64,000 nucleotides of DNA from Brevibacterium sanguinis (GTDB lineage Bacteria > Actinomycetota > Actinomycetes > Actinomycetales > Brevibacteriaceae). The DNA lies in NCBI RefSeq assembly GCF_003315415.1, contig NZ_QNSB01000002.1:1-64000 (forward strand). Reading direction: 5' to 3'. Each line of letters opens with the position of its first letter. Within the stretch, counting starts at the first letter, position 1. A model generated the notes under the pieces. That model did not search any database, had not been told where the DNA came from, and worked only from the letters and a program-made list of their open reading frames with translations. A program made the translations under genes and the position numbers. Positions 26,893-36,433 of the stretch are shown here, in pieces.

Positions 26893-28063
26893 CATCGAGA
26901 ACCATCTCACCGAGGCGCTCGTAGGTGACTCCGCGGTCGAAGCGCTCCTCGGCCATCCGCCGCGAGCCCTGTCCGCGCTCGCCCAGGAGCGGGTCGGACG
27001 CCAGCTCCGCCAGCGCCGAGGCGATCGCCGAGGAGGTGGGAGCGCAGCTGATTCCCGCCCCGTAGGCGTCGAGCAGGGCCCGATACTCCTCGCACTCCTG
27101 TGAGTTGACGACGGGCAGTCCGGCCGCGGCGTAGTCCCCGACCTTGTTGATGATGCTTCCCGCGGATCCCGGAACGATGGGGTTGACGGCGATATCGCAT
27201 CCGCGCAGGCGCGAGACCATCTCCGGGTAGTCGAGCCGGCCGTGGAAGACGACCTCGTCGGGCAGGTCCTGCGTGTCGTGTCGCCAGCGCCCCTCGAAGG
27301 GTCCGCTGCCCATCACGTGCAGGCGCATGCGGTGGCCGTCCCTCCGCAGCGCGCGAAGGGCGTCGAAGACCGCGGGCAGGTCGTAGCTGTGGCCCAGCGT
27401 TCCGACGTACGCGAGCTCGAGGAACCCGGCTTCGGGCGGGCGCTTGGGCAGGTAGGAGTCGAAGCGCCGCAGATCCGTGCCCAGGTAGACGGTGGTCACC
27501 TCGGCTCCATCGTCGCGCGCCTCGGCGACCCTCTGCGAATAGGTCTCGGACACCGTGACGACCGCGTCCGCCGCCCGGTAGATCCGATCCGCGTGAATGC
27601 GCAGGGGGGCGAGCGCGCACCGTGCCGCCCACCTGGGCCTCAACACCATCTCGAAGGCCTCCGGCCACAGATCCTGGACGTCGAGGATGAGCCTCACCCC
27701 GTGCCTCTTGGCAAAGTCAGTCGCCGCCGACGCCACCTCGAGCGAGGGCACCGCACAGTAGACGACGTCCGGCGCGCTCCGCTTCCGCAGATAGTCCGCG
27801 AGGCTGCGCCCCAGGACCCGGTGGCTGCGCAGCCGTCCCACCGACACGTTGCCCCGGTATGCGGGCTCGTTGACGTAGGTGGTCGTGAACAGCGGGTTGC
27901 CGGGCGCCGAGGTGTCCCGCTGGGTCTTGGTCCTGTGGAGGAACGACGAGGTGACCAGTTCGACCTCGGCGCCGCGCCGGGCGATGGTCCCGGCCAGCGA
28001 GCTGAACCGGTTGTTGGACATGTCTCCGCCGTCGGTGAAATGGGCGATCATCAGTACGCGCAT
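26885..28063 (-). CDS. Group 4 glycosyltransferase of the EPS locus
   Basis: The 392-aa protein starts MRVLMIAHFTDGGDMSNNRF and shows the GT-B layout: DVVYCAVPSLEVA and LDVQDLWPEAFEM in the acceptor domain, VYLGTDLRRFD and LAYVGTLGHSYDL near the domain border, and the donor-site region NPIVPGSAGSIINKVGDYAA near residue 300. The ATG at 28063 follows GAGCAGGGGG. It is 4 bases after the flippase stop. It is the only ordinary glycosyltransferase seen in the locus. Confidence 0.88.
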   Translation of the reverse strand: MRVLMIAHFTDGGDMSNNRFSSLAGTIARRGAEVELVTSSFLHRTKTQRDTSAPGNPLFTTTYVNEPAYRGNVSVGRLRSHRVLGRSLADYLRKRSAPDVVYCAVPSLEVASAATDFAKRHGVRLILDVQDLWPEAFEMVLRPRWAARCALAPLRIHADRIYRAADAVVTVSETYSQRVAEARDDGAEVTTVYLGTDLRRFDSYLPKRPPEAGFLELAYVGTLGHSYDLPAVFDALRALRRDGHRMRLHVMGSGPFEGRWRHDTQDLPDEVVFHGRLDYPEMVSRLRGCDIAVNPIVPGSAGSIINKVGDYAAAGLPVVNSQECEEYRALLDAYGAGISCAPTSSAIASALAELASDPLLGERGQGSRRMAEERFDRGVTYERLGEMVLDAR

Positions 28064-28067
28064 CGGT

Positions 28068-29405
28068 TCAACCCCCTGCTCGATAGCCGGTGGCGGTCGA
28101 AGTCTCTGCCGCCCCGTCGTCCGCCGTATCCCCCGCGGCAGCGGTGCCGTCGGAGGTGGTGTCCTGGTCCCCGCCGTCCGTCCCGCGCCTGAAGACCAAC
28201 AACATGGCGATGGCGGCCGCGGCGGCGCAGATCGAGTAACCGATGATCGAGCCGTAGGCCGCGCCGAGCATTCCGTGCTGCGGGATGAGCAGGACATAGG
28301 CGAGGACGGAGGCGACAGTGCCGATGATCTCGATGACCGACACCGGGCCCGGGGCTCCCGCGGCGATGAGCAGTCCCTGCTGGACGCGCGTGATGCCGAA
28401 CACCACCGCGGAGACGGCCAGAGGGAGGATCGCCGCCGTGGCCGGGAGGTACGACTCCGGGAGGACGGCCACGATCATCACGTACGCTGCGGTTCCCAGT
28501 GCAGTCGCCGCGACCGTGAGAAGGAGCACGCAGCGGGCGATGAGCCGGGCCGCCATGCGCGGCAGCGATCGGGCCGACGTCGACCATCCGCGCAGCGAGG
28601 CGTCGACCCACTGCTGCACGGGCCAGGTGGCCATCTCGAGGACGGTGGCGACGGTGACGTAGAGTCCGAGCTCCGCGGAGGTGCTCAGCGCCGGGAGAAG
28701 CAGGCGGTCGGAGCGAAGCATCGCGGTGTTGCTGAATTCCGAGGGCAGCAGCACCCAGCCGCGGCGGCGCAGCTCGCGCGTCTCCTGCCGACCGGGCGCG
28801 GCGGTCAGGGACCCCGACCGGAGGGCGAGGCCGAGGAGCACGACGGCCGGGAGCACCGAGAGCACGTAGACCCACATCCACAGCACAGGGTCGCCCGCGT
28901 CGAGGAGGACGAGCAGGCCCGCGCCCGCGATGATGACCACCTGGGTGGCGATCGCGTTGAGGGTGAACCGCTTCCAGTTCCGGCTGCTCACGTAGGCCAC
29001 GCGCACCGCCCGCGTCAGCGAGTTGAGCGCGACGTAGCCGGTGATCGCGATCGCCCCCATCCACAGCCAGTCGGTGCTGAAGGGGGACACGGCGGTGGCG
29101 ACGATCGCGACGGGGAGGACCACGAGAGTGCCCGGGACCACCAGTCGGGCGAAGATCCGGTACTCTGCGCCGAACACCCCGGTCCGGGCGGCGATGAACG
29201 GCCTCTCCAGGCCCATGACGGCGAAGACGGAGAGGAAGTAGGCGAGCTGCAGGGCGAAGGCCAGGTCTCCGCGCGCCGCCGGGTCGAGCACGACGGCCGC
29301 GAGCAGGTTGACCAGCACGGCGCCGCCGGCGGCGAGCACCTGCGACGCGACGAGGACGAGCGCTGCGATGCGCACTCCCGCGGGCTGCTCGGCGGCGTCC
29401 ATCAT
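28068..29405 (-). CDS. Wzx-like polysaccharide flippase (MATE/MOP superfamily)
   Basis: The 445-aa protein has about 12 membrane helices with the typical LALVLVASQVLAAGG-like first helix (here AALVLVASQVLAAGGAVLV), RSDRLLLPALSTSAELGLYV in the middle and paired helices to the end. It should flip lipid-linked repeat units to the outside. The 40-residue acidic, Ala/Thr-rich C-terminal tail is cytoplasmic. It overlaps the phosphatase gene upstream by 4 nt. Confidence 0.82.
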   Translation of the reverse strand: MMDAAEQPAGVRIAALVLVASQVLAAGGAVLVNLLAAVVLDPAARGDLAFALQLAYFLSVFAVMGLERPFIAARTGVFGAEYRIFARLVVPGTLVVLPVAIVATAVSPFSTDWLWMGAIAITGYVALNSLTRAVRVAYVSSRNWKRFTLNAIATQVVIIAGAGLLVLLDAGDPVLWMWVYVLSVLPAVVLLGLALRSGSLTAAPGRQETRELRRRGWVLLPSEFSNTAMLRSDRLLLPALSTSAELGLYVTVATVLEMATWPVQQWVDASLRGWSTSARSLPRMAARLIARCVLLLTVAATALGTAAYVMIVAVLPESYLPATAAILPLAVSAVVFGITRVQQGLLIAAGAPGPVSVIEIIGTVASVLAYVLLIPQHGMLGAAYGSIIGYSICAAAAAIAMLLVFRRGTDGGDQDTTSDGTAAAGDTADDGAAETSTATGYRAGG

Positions 29406-30016
29406 GCCCCCTCGCCGAGGTCGAGTGCCCGTTGCAGGAGACCCGCCACGCCGTCGACCGCCGGGGCCAGCTGCAGGGCCGAGAGCGAATAGACCGCGTG
29501 ATCCATGCCATAGGGATCGATGACGTCGTCATCGGCGGGAATCTCCGGGCGGTGCCGACGGCTGCGCCCCTGCGCGACGGCCGACACGGCGGCCCGCAGT
29601 CGTGCGAGCTGGTCCGCCGCGGGCGGCGCCCCCGCACGGATGATGTCCTCGTCCCTCGTCAGTGCGGCGAGGTACGCGAATTCACGCACCGTGAACGCAC
29701 GTCGGGTGACCCGGGGGTCGAGCATGACCAGGCTGCGCCGGTGGTCGCGGGTCATGGCGAGGACCAGGTCCGCCTCCCGGAGGATCTCGGCAGTCACCTG
29801 TCGGGCACGATGGGCCCCGACGTCGACGACGCCCATGCCGGTGGCGATCCTCCGCGCCGGTTCGGGCATCGACCAGCCTGCCATGGCCCGGGTGCCGGCC
29901 GAGCGGACCCGGATCGAGGACACGCCGGCGAACCGCTGGGCGAGCAGCAGCTCCGCCAGAGGCGACCGGCAGAGGTTCCCGGTGCAGACGGTGAGGATCG
30001 TGAACCGTTCCGGCAT
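29402..30016 (-). CDS. Low-molecular-weight protein-tyrosine phosphatase
   Basis: The 204-aa protein has the active-site loop CTGNLCRS (C11, R17) at the N-terminus and the late Asp in DDDVIDPYGMD near residue 170. In EPS loci such enzymes dephosphorylate the partner BY-kinase and so set chain length or export. The ATG overlaps the kinase stop by 1 nt (TGATG), so the two proteins are made together. It is longer than the usual 150 residues because of a helical insert between the two motifs. Confidence 0.9.
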   Translation of the reverse strand: MPERFTILTVCTGNLCRSPLAELLLAQRFAGVSSIRVRSAGTRAMAGWSMPEPARRIATGMGVVDVGAHRARQVTAEILREADLVLAMTRDHRRSLVMLDPRVTRRAFTVREFAYLAALTRDEDIIRAGAPPAADQLARLRAAVSAVAQGRSRRHRPEIPADDDVIDPYGMDHAVYSLSALQLAPAVDGVAGLLQRALDLGEGA

Positions 30017-31617
30017 CAGCTCGTGCCTCCGGGTCTGGTCTTCGATTCCGCCCACGCGGCCTCGACCAGGGGCAGCTCCACCGTCGCGGGGTTCTCCCCG
30101 ACGGGGTCGTCCCGGCCGGGCCGCTCGTCGTCCACGGGCACGCCGGGGTCCTGCTCGGCGCTCGCCGCGCAGTCCCGTGCCCGCCCCTCCCGGATCTCGT
30201 CCTCTCCGAGTTCGTCCTCGGCGGTCGGCGGCTCCCCGTAGGCGTCGCGGCCGTATCCGTACACGTCCTCGCCCGTCGGCGGGAGCATCGTGACGACGAT
30301 TCCCGCCACCGAGGTGCCCACACCTTCGTGCGTGCGGATCGCGTCGTCGAGCGCGTGCTTCTCGGTGCTCCCCGCCGCCGCGACGAGAAGGACTCCGGCT
30401 GCCTTCGTCCCGACCACCGCGGCGTCCGTGACGGCGAGGGTGGGAGGCGCGTCGAGGATGACGTAGTCGTAGTCGTCGCTGAGGGTCTCGATGACGGCGT
30501 CCATCGTCTCGGAGCCCAGGAGCTCGCTCGGATTCGGCGGGATGCGTCCGGCGGCGAGCACGCGCAGGCCGTCCTCGCCCCAGGGCTGCAGGACATCGCT
30601 CGGTTCCGCCCGGCCAGCGAGCACATCGGTGAGACCCGCTCCTCCCTCGATCCCGAAGTATTCCGCGATCCGGGGTCGACGGAGATCGCAGTCGACGAGC
30701 ACCACCCGCAGTCCTGCTTTCGCCAGGGTGAGGGAGATGTTGGCGGCAGTCACCGATTTGCCCTCGCCGACGCTCGACGAGCTGATGACGAAGGTGCGGC
30801 TGCCGGAGCCGACGGCGAGGAAGTCGAGGTTGGTCCGCAGGGTCCGGAAGGCCTCCGCGGTGGCGCTGCGCGGGTGCGTCCGCACCACCAGAGGGTCCTC
30901 GGCGACGGCCGGGTCACGGGGAATCCTGCCGATCACGGGCTTCTCGGTGACCTGGTTGACGTCGCGCACGGAGCGCACGCGCTTGTCGAGGACGACGCTG
31001 AGCACGGCCACGCCGATCCCGCACAGCAGGCCGAGCAGGAACCCCGCCGGCACGAGCAGCTCGGGCCGGGGGCTGATCGGGCCCTCCTCGGTCAGCGCCT
31101 CCTGGGTGGTGGTCAGGGTGACGGAGCTCTGCCCGTCGGTCCGTTCCGGTTCGAGCCTGCTCTGCACCGCCTCGGCGAGGCTCCTGCCGACGGCTCCCGC
31201 GATGCGCGCAGCCTGCTCGGGGTCCGTGTCGGTGACGGAGATGTCGATGAGGACCGATTCCCCGGGAGTGCTCGCCTCCACTCGCTTCCTCAGCTCGGAC
31301 ACCGAGGTGTCGAGGTCGAGCTCCGCGATGACCGGATCGAGGACGACGCCCGTGCCGACCACGTCGACATAGCTGCCGACGACCTCGCGGGCGAAGCTGC
31401 TGCCCTGTACCAGGTCCCCCGTGCTGCCCGCCTGCGATCTGACGGAGACGTAGAGCTGGGTGCTGGCCTCGTACTTGGGCGGCATCAGCAGAGTGGACGC
31501 GATCCCCAGGGCGAGGCCCAGCGCCGTGACGAGACCGACGAGCAGGCGCTTGCGGCGGATGATCCGCAGGTATTCGCGCAGATCCATCGTCGCCGGAGCC
31601 GGATCCTCAGCGGACAT
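30016..31617 (-). CDS. Wzc/CapAB-type chain-length regulator and BY-kinase
   Basis: The 533-aa protein fuses both halves of the system. A Wzz-like domain lies between membrane helices at about 25-45 and 188-210. The kinase follows with Walker A SSVGEGKS (281-288), Walker A' VVLVDCD (305-311) and Walker B YVILDAPP (385-392). A Tyr cluster (DVYGYGRDAYGE, near 451-462) lies before an 80-residue acidic tail, so the tyrosines are not at the very end as they usually are. The start at 31617 follows CGGAGCGG; 31587 is an in-frame alternative. Confidence 0.9.
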   Translation of the reverse strand: MSAEDPAPATMDLREYLRIIRRKRLLVGLVTALGLALGIASTLLMPPKYEASTQLYVSVRSQAGSTGDLVQGSSFAREVVGSYVDVVGTGVVLDPVIAELDLDTSVSELRKRVEASTPGESVLIDISVTDTDPEQAARIAGAVGRSLAEAVQSRLEPERTDGQSSVTLTTTQEALTEEGPISPRPELLVPAGFLLGLLCGIGVAVLSVVLDKRVRSVRDVNQVTEKPVIGRIPRDPAVAEDPLVVRTHPRSATAEAFRTLRTNLDFLAVGSGSRTFVISSSSVGEGKSVTAANISLTLAKAGLRVVLVDCDLRRPRIAEYFGIEGGAGLTDVLAGRAEPSDVLQPWGEDGLRVLAAGRIPPNPSELLGSETMDAVIETLSDDYDYVILDAPPTLAVTDAAVVGTKAAGVLLVAAAGSTEKHALDDAIRTHEGVGTSVAGIVVTMLPPTGEDVYGYGRDAYGEPPTAEDELGEDEIREGRARDCAASAEQDPGVPVDDERPGRDDPVGENPATVELPLVEAAWAESKTRPGGTS

Positions 31618-31702
31618 GGGCCGCTCCGTTCTCGCCGATGCCGGCGACCGGTCGTGCGCCCGCACCCGAGGGGATGAGGTCAACCGCTTCGCTTCTGTCC
31701 AT
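31607..31702 (-). CDS. Possible 31-residue peptide before the BY-kinase gene
   Basis: A short frame begins MDRSEAVDLIPSGAGARP and ends 11 nt inside the kinase gene. AGAGGA lies 8 nt before its ATG, a better ribosome site than the kinase itself has, so translation of this peptide could couple to the kinase. No homologue is recognised. Confidence 0.4.
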   Translation of the reverse strand: MDRSEAVDLIPSGAGARPVAGIGENGAAHVR

Positions 31703-31835
31703 GATCGTGTCCTCTGCTTCCGGTGTCCGCGGACCCACGTGTGAATCCGTCTGGTGCGAAGGGGAGCGGCACAGCCGCCCGGGTCTCTCGTCGGCGCCCC
31801 TCGATGGGCGCGAGACTGATGGATCTGCTGTCAGG

Positions 31836-33061
<1,226 letters not shown>

Positions 33062-33065
<4 letters not shown>

Positions 33066-34183
33066 GGGAGGGCCCTTCTCGTCGGCGTGGCTGCGGTGTC
33101 GGTGGAGAGCACCCGGCGGAGCCGGACGGTCGTCGTCATCTGGGTGTGGGTCTCGCCGGTCTCGGGAGCCGCGGTCACGGCGGCTGCGGTCTCGGGAGCC
33201 GCGGCCTCGTCGGTCTCGGCAGCGAAACCGGCGGCGACGAGACTGTCGAACTCCGACGATCCGATGGCGGCCGAGGTGACGACGTGGCCGACGTCGATGC
33301 CCCGCGCCCGGTTGAGGAGCAGTCGGAGCGCTTCCGCGTGCAGCTCCTCCCTGTTGCCGCCGTGTCCGGCGTCGGCGCACCAGTCGCAACCGATCTCGGC
33401 GGTGTCGGGATCGAGCGGCATCAGCTCGCAGCTGCCGATGCGCTCGCCGTCCAGCGTCCTGACCACCCACGTGCCGCGGGGCGCCGGCGCCTCCACGGGA
33501 TGGAACCGCACGAGCTCGGAGCGGAGCGTGCCGCCGTAGCTGTGCGTGGTCGTCGAAGGATCCTTCGCCACGCCCCTCCGGCTGAGCACGGTGGTGACGG
33601 TCCGCAGGAGAATCCGGCAGTCGAGCCCCCAGCTCATTTCCTCGACGTAGGCGACGTCGAGATCGAACTTGTCGTCCCAGCTCAGGGAGTTCCTTCCGCT
33701 CACCTGCGCGAGCCCGCTGAGACCGGCGCGCACGGTGTGCCGCCGCGCCTGGTGGGCCGTGTAGCGCGGGAGGTAGTCGGGAGTCAGCGGGCGCGGCCCG
33801 ATGAGGCTCATGTCCCCGACGAGGACGTTCCACAGGCTCGGCAGCTCGTCGAGGCTGGTCGCCCGCAGGAATCGTCCGAAGGGCGTCAGCCGGTCCTCGT
33901 CGTCGATCCATCCGCGCGCCGGATCGACGGGCCGCATGCTGCGGAACTTCAGCAGCGCGAAGACCGCCGAGTCCTTCGTCACCCGCTGCTGCCGGAACAG
34001 CACCGGCGTGCCGAGGCGGAGCGCGACGAGGAGTGCGACGACGACGAGCACGGGGCTGAGGACGAGCAGCCCCGTTGCCGCGCCGCAGCAGTCGAGGCAG
34101 CGCTTGAGCGCCGCATACGTCCCACGCTCCGGATGGGAGCTCGCACGCCGGCGGCCTCCCCGGTCCACGCCCTCAGACCGCAT
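33062..34183 (-). CDS. PglC/WcaJ-type phosphosugar transferase with acetyltransferase-like tail
   Basis: The 373-aa protein starts with a membrane helix (35-55) and the monotopic phosphosugar transferase domain: LFRQQRVTKD, LLKFRSMRP, TSLDELPSLWNVL with the catalytic D112-E113 pair, and GDMSLIGPRP. It would load the first sugar phosphate on undecaprenyl phosphate. From about residue 220 a second domain follows (GTWVVRTLDGERIGSCEL, LHAEALRLLLNRARG), which looks like a GNAT acetyltransferase. The fusion would put the PglD-like acetylation step on the same chain. The ATG at 34183 overlaps the dehydratase stop by 11 nt. Confidence 0.82.
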
Positions 34184-36149
34184 GGCGCTGCTCCAAGGGT
34201 GCTGGGACGAGGGCCCGCACCGCGCCGAGGCGGAGACCGCCCTGGTCCACGCCATGCGGAACGGGGCCGGTGCCCGCACCCGGGATCGTCTCGATGCCCA
34301 CGTCCGGGAGCGGGCCGACGTCCGCGCCGGCCCCCAGCAGGGCCATGCAGCTGAGGTCGCAGAACTCGCCGATGACCTCCGTCGGGGCGTCGGCCGGCGG
34401 CAGTGCGGACACGGCGAGTTCGGGGACGGCGACTCGGCTGATCTTCTCGTGGATCCTCACCACCGTTCCCTCGTAGTCCCCGAAGAGCTCCTCATCGAGC
34501 TTCTCGCCCTCGCGCAGACCGGTGAAGACGATCTCGGCGTCGCGGTTGGACATCGCGATGAGGTTCCTCGCGATGTCGACGATCTTCACCGGCTCTCCCA
34601 TGTCGAGGACCATGACGAAGCCGTCCTGGCCGATCGCGGCGGCCTGAAGCACCAGCTGGCAGGCTTCGGGAATCGTCATGAAGTAGCGCCGCACCTCAGG
34701 ATCGGTCACCGTCAGAGGCAGGCCCTGGCGGATCTGCTCCTGGAATGCCAGCAGCACCGATCCCCGGGACCCGAGGACGTTGCCGAACCTCACGGACAGG
34801 TAGGTTCCGGTCGAGCAGCGTGCGAACTCACTGACCAGACGCTCGGCCACCCGCTTGCTCCGGCCCAGTTCGCTCGTCGGGGCGGCGGCCTTGTCCGTGG
34901 AGATGTTGATGAACGTGGCCACGCCGGCCGTCTGAGCCGCCCGGAGGACGTTGAGCGTCCCGTGCACATTGGTCTTCCATGCCTCCTGCGGGAACCGCTG
35001 CAGCATGGGCAGGTGCTTGAGAGCTGCCGCGTGGAAGACGATGTCGGGTCGGGAGTCGGCGAAGATGCGGGCGAGCGCCTCCGGATCCCGGATATCGGCG
35101 AGCACGGTATCCGACGAGGTGAGCAGGGCGGACCCGAAGATCGCGAGTTCCACCGCGTGCAGGGCGGATTCGTCCCGGTCGAGCATGATGAGGTTCGCCG
35201 GCTCGAGTGCGGCGAGCTGCCTGCAGAGTTCGCTGCCGATGGACCCGCCGGCGCCGGTGACGAGCACTCGCCGGCCCCTGATGGTGTCCGCGATCTCGCT
35301 GAGATCGGTCCGCACGCTGCTGCGGCCGATGAGGTCCTCGACCCTGATGTCGCGGATGTCGGCGATCTCCACCCGGCGATCGACGAGCTCGGGCAGCGGC
35401 GGGATCGTCCGCAGCCAGCATCCGGTTCCGGCCAGCTGGTCACGGCACTTCTGCACGAAGGCCGCGTCCGTGTCGGCGATCGCGATGATCGCTCCGGCGA
35501 CGCCGAGGCGGCGGGCCACCTCGGCGACCTCGTCGCTGGTCCCGCTGACCGGCACTCCGCAGATCCGCAGATGGCGCTTGCGCGGTTCGTCCTCGATGAT
35601 CCCGACCGGCAGATAGGCCCCGTCGGGGTCGGCCACCATCTGCCCGATGAGCGACTGTCCGGCGCAGCCGGCCCCGATGATGAGCACCGGCTCGCCTGCG
35701 AGAGGACGCTGAGCGGCGTCGTAGCCGAGGCGGACGAGGTAGCGGCTGCCGGCCATGAGCAGCAGGGCGCTGGAGGCGAGCAGGAGGACGAAGGGCACGT
35801 CGCCGGCCGTCGTGACGAGCAGCGCGGCGGCGATCACCGCGGTGGACAGGGCGAGCGCTCCGAACTCCGCGAAGCTTCCGTACCGGTAGCGCTCCCGGTA
35901 GAGCAGCAGGCCGAATCCGAGGATGAGCTGGAGGACCACGGACGCGGCGGCGGCGACGAGGAAGTCGGTCGCATCGGGCGCTGAGTCCACGAGGACGAGC
36001 CACGCCAGGCCGCTCGCGGCGAACCACGCGAGGAAATCGACGGTGCTCTGCACCCAACTGCGGCGGTTCCATGCTGCGACTGAGACCGTCTGCGCCCACC
36101 GACGCAGCGAACGATGGGATCTCGGCCGTTCGAGAGGCAGGGTCGTCAT
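34173..36149 (-). CDS. Membrane nucleotide-sugar 4,6-dehydratase (PglF/CapD/WbpM-like)
   Basis: The 658-aa protein has four N-terminal membrane helices (about 25-150), a CoA-binding-like Rossmann domain (PVLIIGAGCAGQSL) and an SDR dehydratase domain: VTGAGGSIGSELC, FHAAALKHLPMLQ, STDKAAAPTSELGRSKRVAE and RFGNVLGSRGSVL. It would turn UDP-GlcNAc into the 4-keto-6-deoxy sugar used by the aminotransferase. The usual STDKAVNPT is STDKAAAPT here. ATG 36149 follows GGGGAGAAG. It is the first gene of the EPS operon, behind palindromes at 36194-36243. Confidence 0.87.
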   Translation of the reverse strand: MTTLPLERPRSHRSLRRWAQTVSVAAWNRRSWVQSTVDFLAWFAASGLAWLVLVDSAPDATDFLVAAAASVVLQLILGFGLLLYRERYRYGSFAEFGALALSTAVIAAALLVTTAGDVPFVLLLASSALLLMAGSRYLVRLGYDAAQRPLAGEPVLIIGAGCAGQSLIGQMVADPDGAYLPVGIIEDEPRKRHLRICGVPVSGTSDEVAEVARRLGVAGAIIAIADTDAAFVQKCRDQLAGTGCWLRTIPPLPELVDRRVEIADIRDIRVEDLIGRSSVRTDLSEIADTIRGRRVLVTGAGGSIGSELCRQLAALEPANLIMLDRDESALHAVELAIFGSALLTSSDTVLADIRDPEALARIFADSRPDIVFHAAALKHLPMLQRFPQEAWKTNVHGTLNVLRAAQTAGVATFINISTDKAAAPTSELGRSKRVAERLVSEFARCSTGTYLSVRFGNVLGSRGSVLLAFQEQIRQGLPLTVTDPEVRRYFMTIPEACQLVLQAAAIGQDGFVMVLDMGEPVKIVDIARNLIAMSNRDAEIVFTGLREGEKLDEELFGDYEGTVVRIHEKISRVAVPELAVSALPPADAPTEVIGEFCDLSCMALLGAGADVGPLPDVGIETIPGAGTGPVPHGVDQGGLRLGAVRALVPAPLEQRHAV

Positions 36150-36193
36150 TGTCTTCTCCCCGATTCGTCTGGATGTGTATGTGCGCAGGGACG

Positions 36194-36243
36194 CGTGATC
36201 CCCTGCGGCGATCACGTTCAAGACAACCAGCGAATCCGCTGGT
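36194..36243 (-). promoter_or_regulatory. Two palindromes before the EPS operon
   Basis: CGTGATC/GATCACG (36194-36216, 9-nt spacer) and ACCAGCG/CGCTGGT (36226-36243, 4-nt spacer) lie 45-95 bases before the dehydratase start. They are likely operator sites; the regulator is not known but four LuxR proteins flank the locus. Confidence 0.5.
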
Positions 36244-36265
36244 CAGGGGCCGAAATGCAGGGAAT

Positions 36266-36302
36266 CTGCGGCCTCCCGCGCGGACCCTGCGGGAGGCCGC
36301 AG
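36266..36302. terminator. Second hairpin between LuxR gene and EPS operon
   Basis: Perfect 14-bp arms CTGCGGCCTCCCGC (36266-36279) and 36289-36302 surround a 9-nt loop. With the hairpin at 36393 it would insulate the EPS operon from the LuxR gene. Confidence 0.6.
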
Positions 36303-36392
36303 GCCCACTGGCTGTCCACCGGCACGGCGGCTGCCGGCCCACCGGTGGTCATCGGCCCGGCTGCCGCCGGCGGGCCGCGTGTCCGGGCGCAG

Positions 36393-36428
36393 GTGAAGGC
36401 CCCGAACTCCTCGGTCCGGGGCCTTCAC
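36393..36428 (-). terminator. Terminator after the LuxR gene
   Basis: Perfect 12-bp arms GTGAAGGCCCCG with a 12-nt loop lie 6 bases past the LuxR stop on the minus strand. Confidence 0.75.
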
Positions 36429-36433
36429 GTGCG

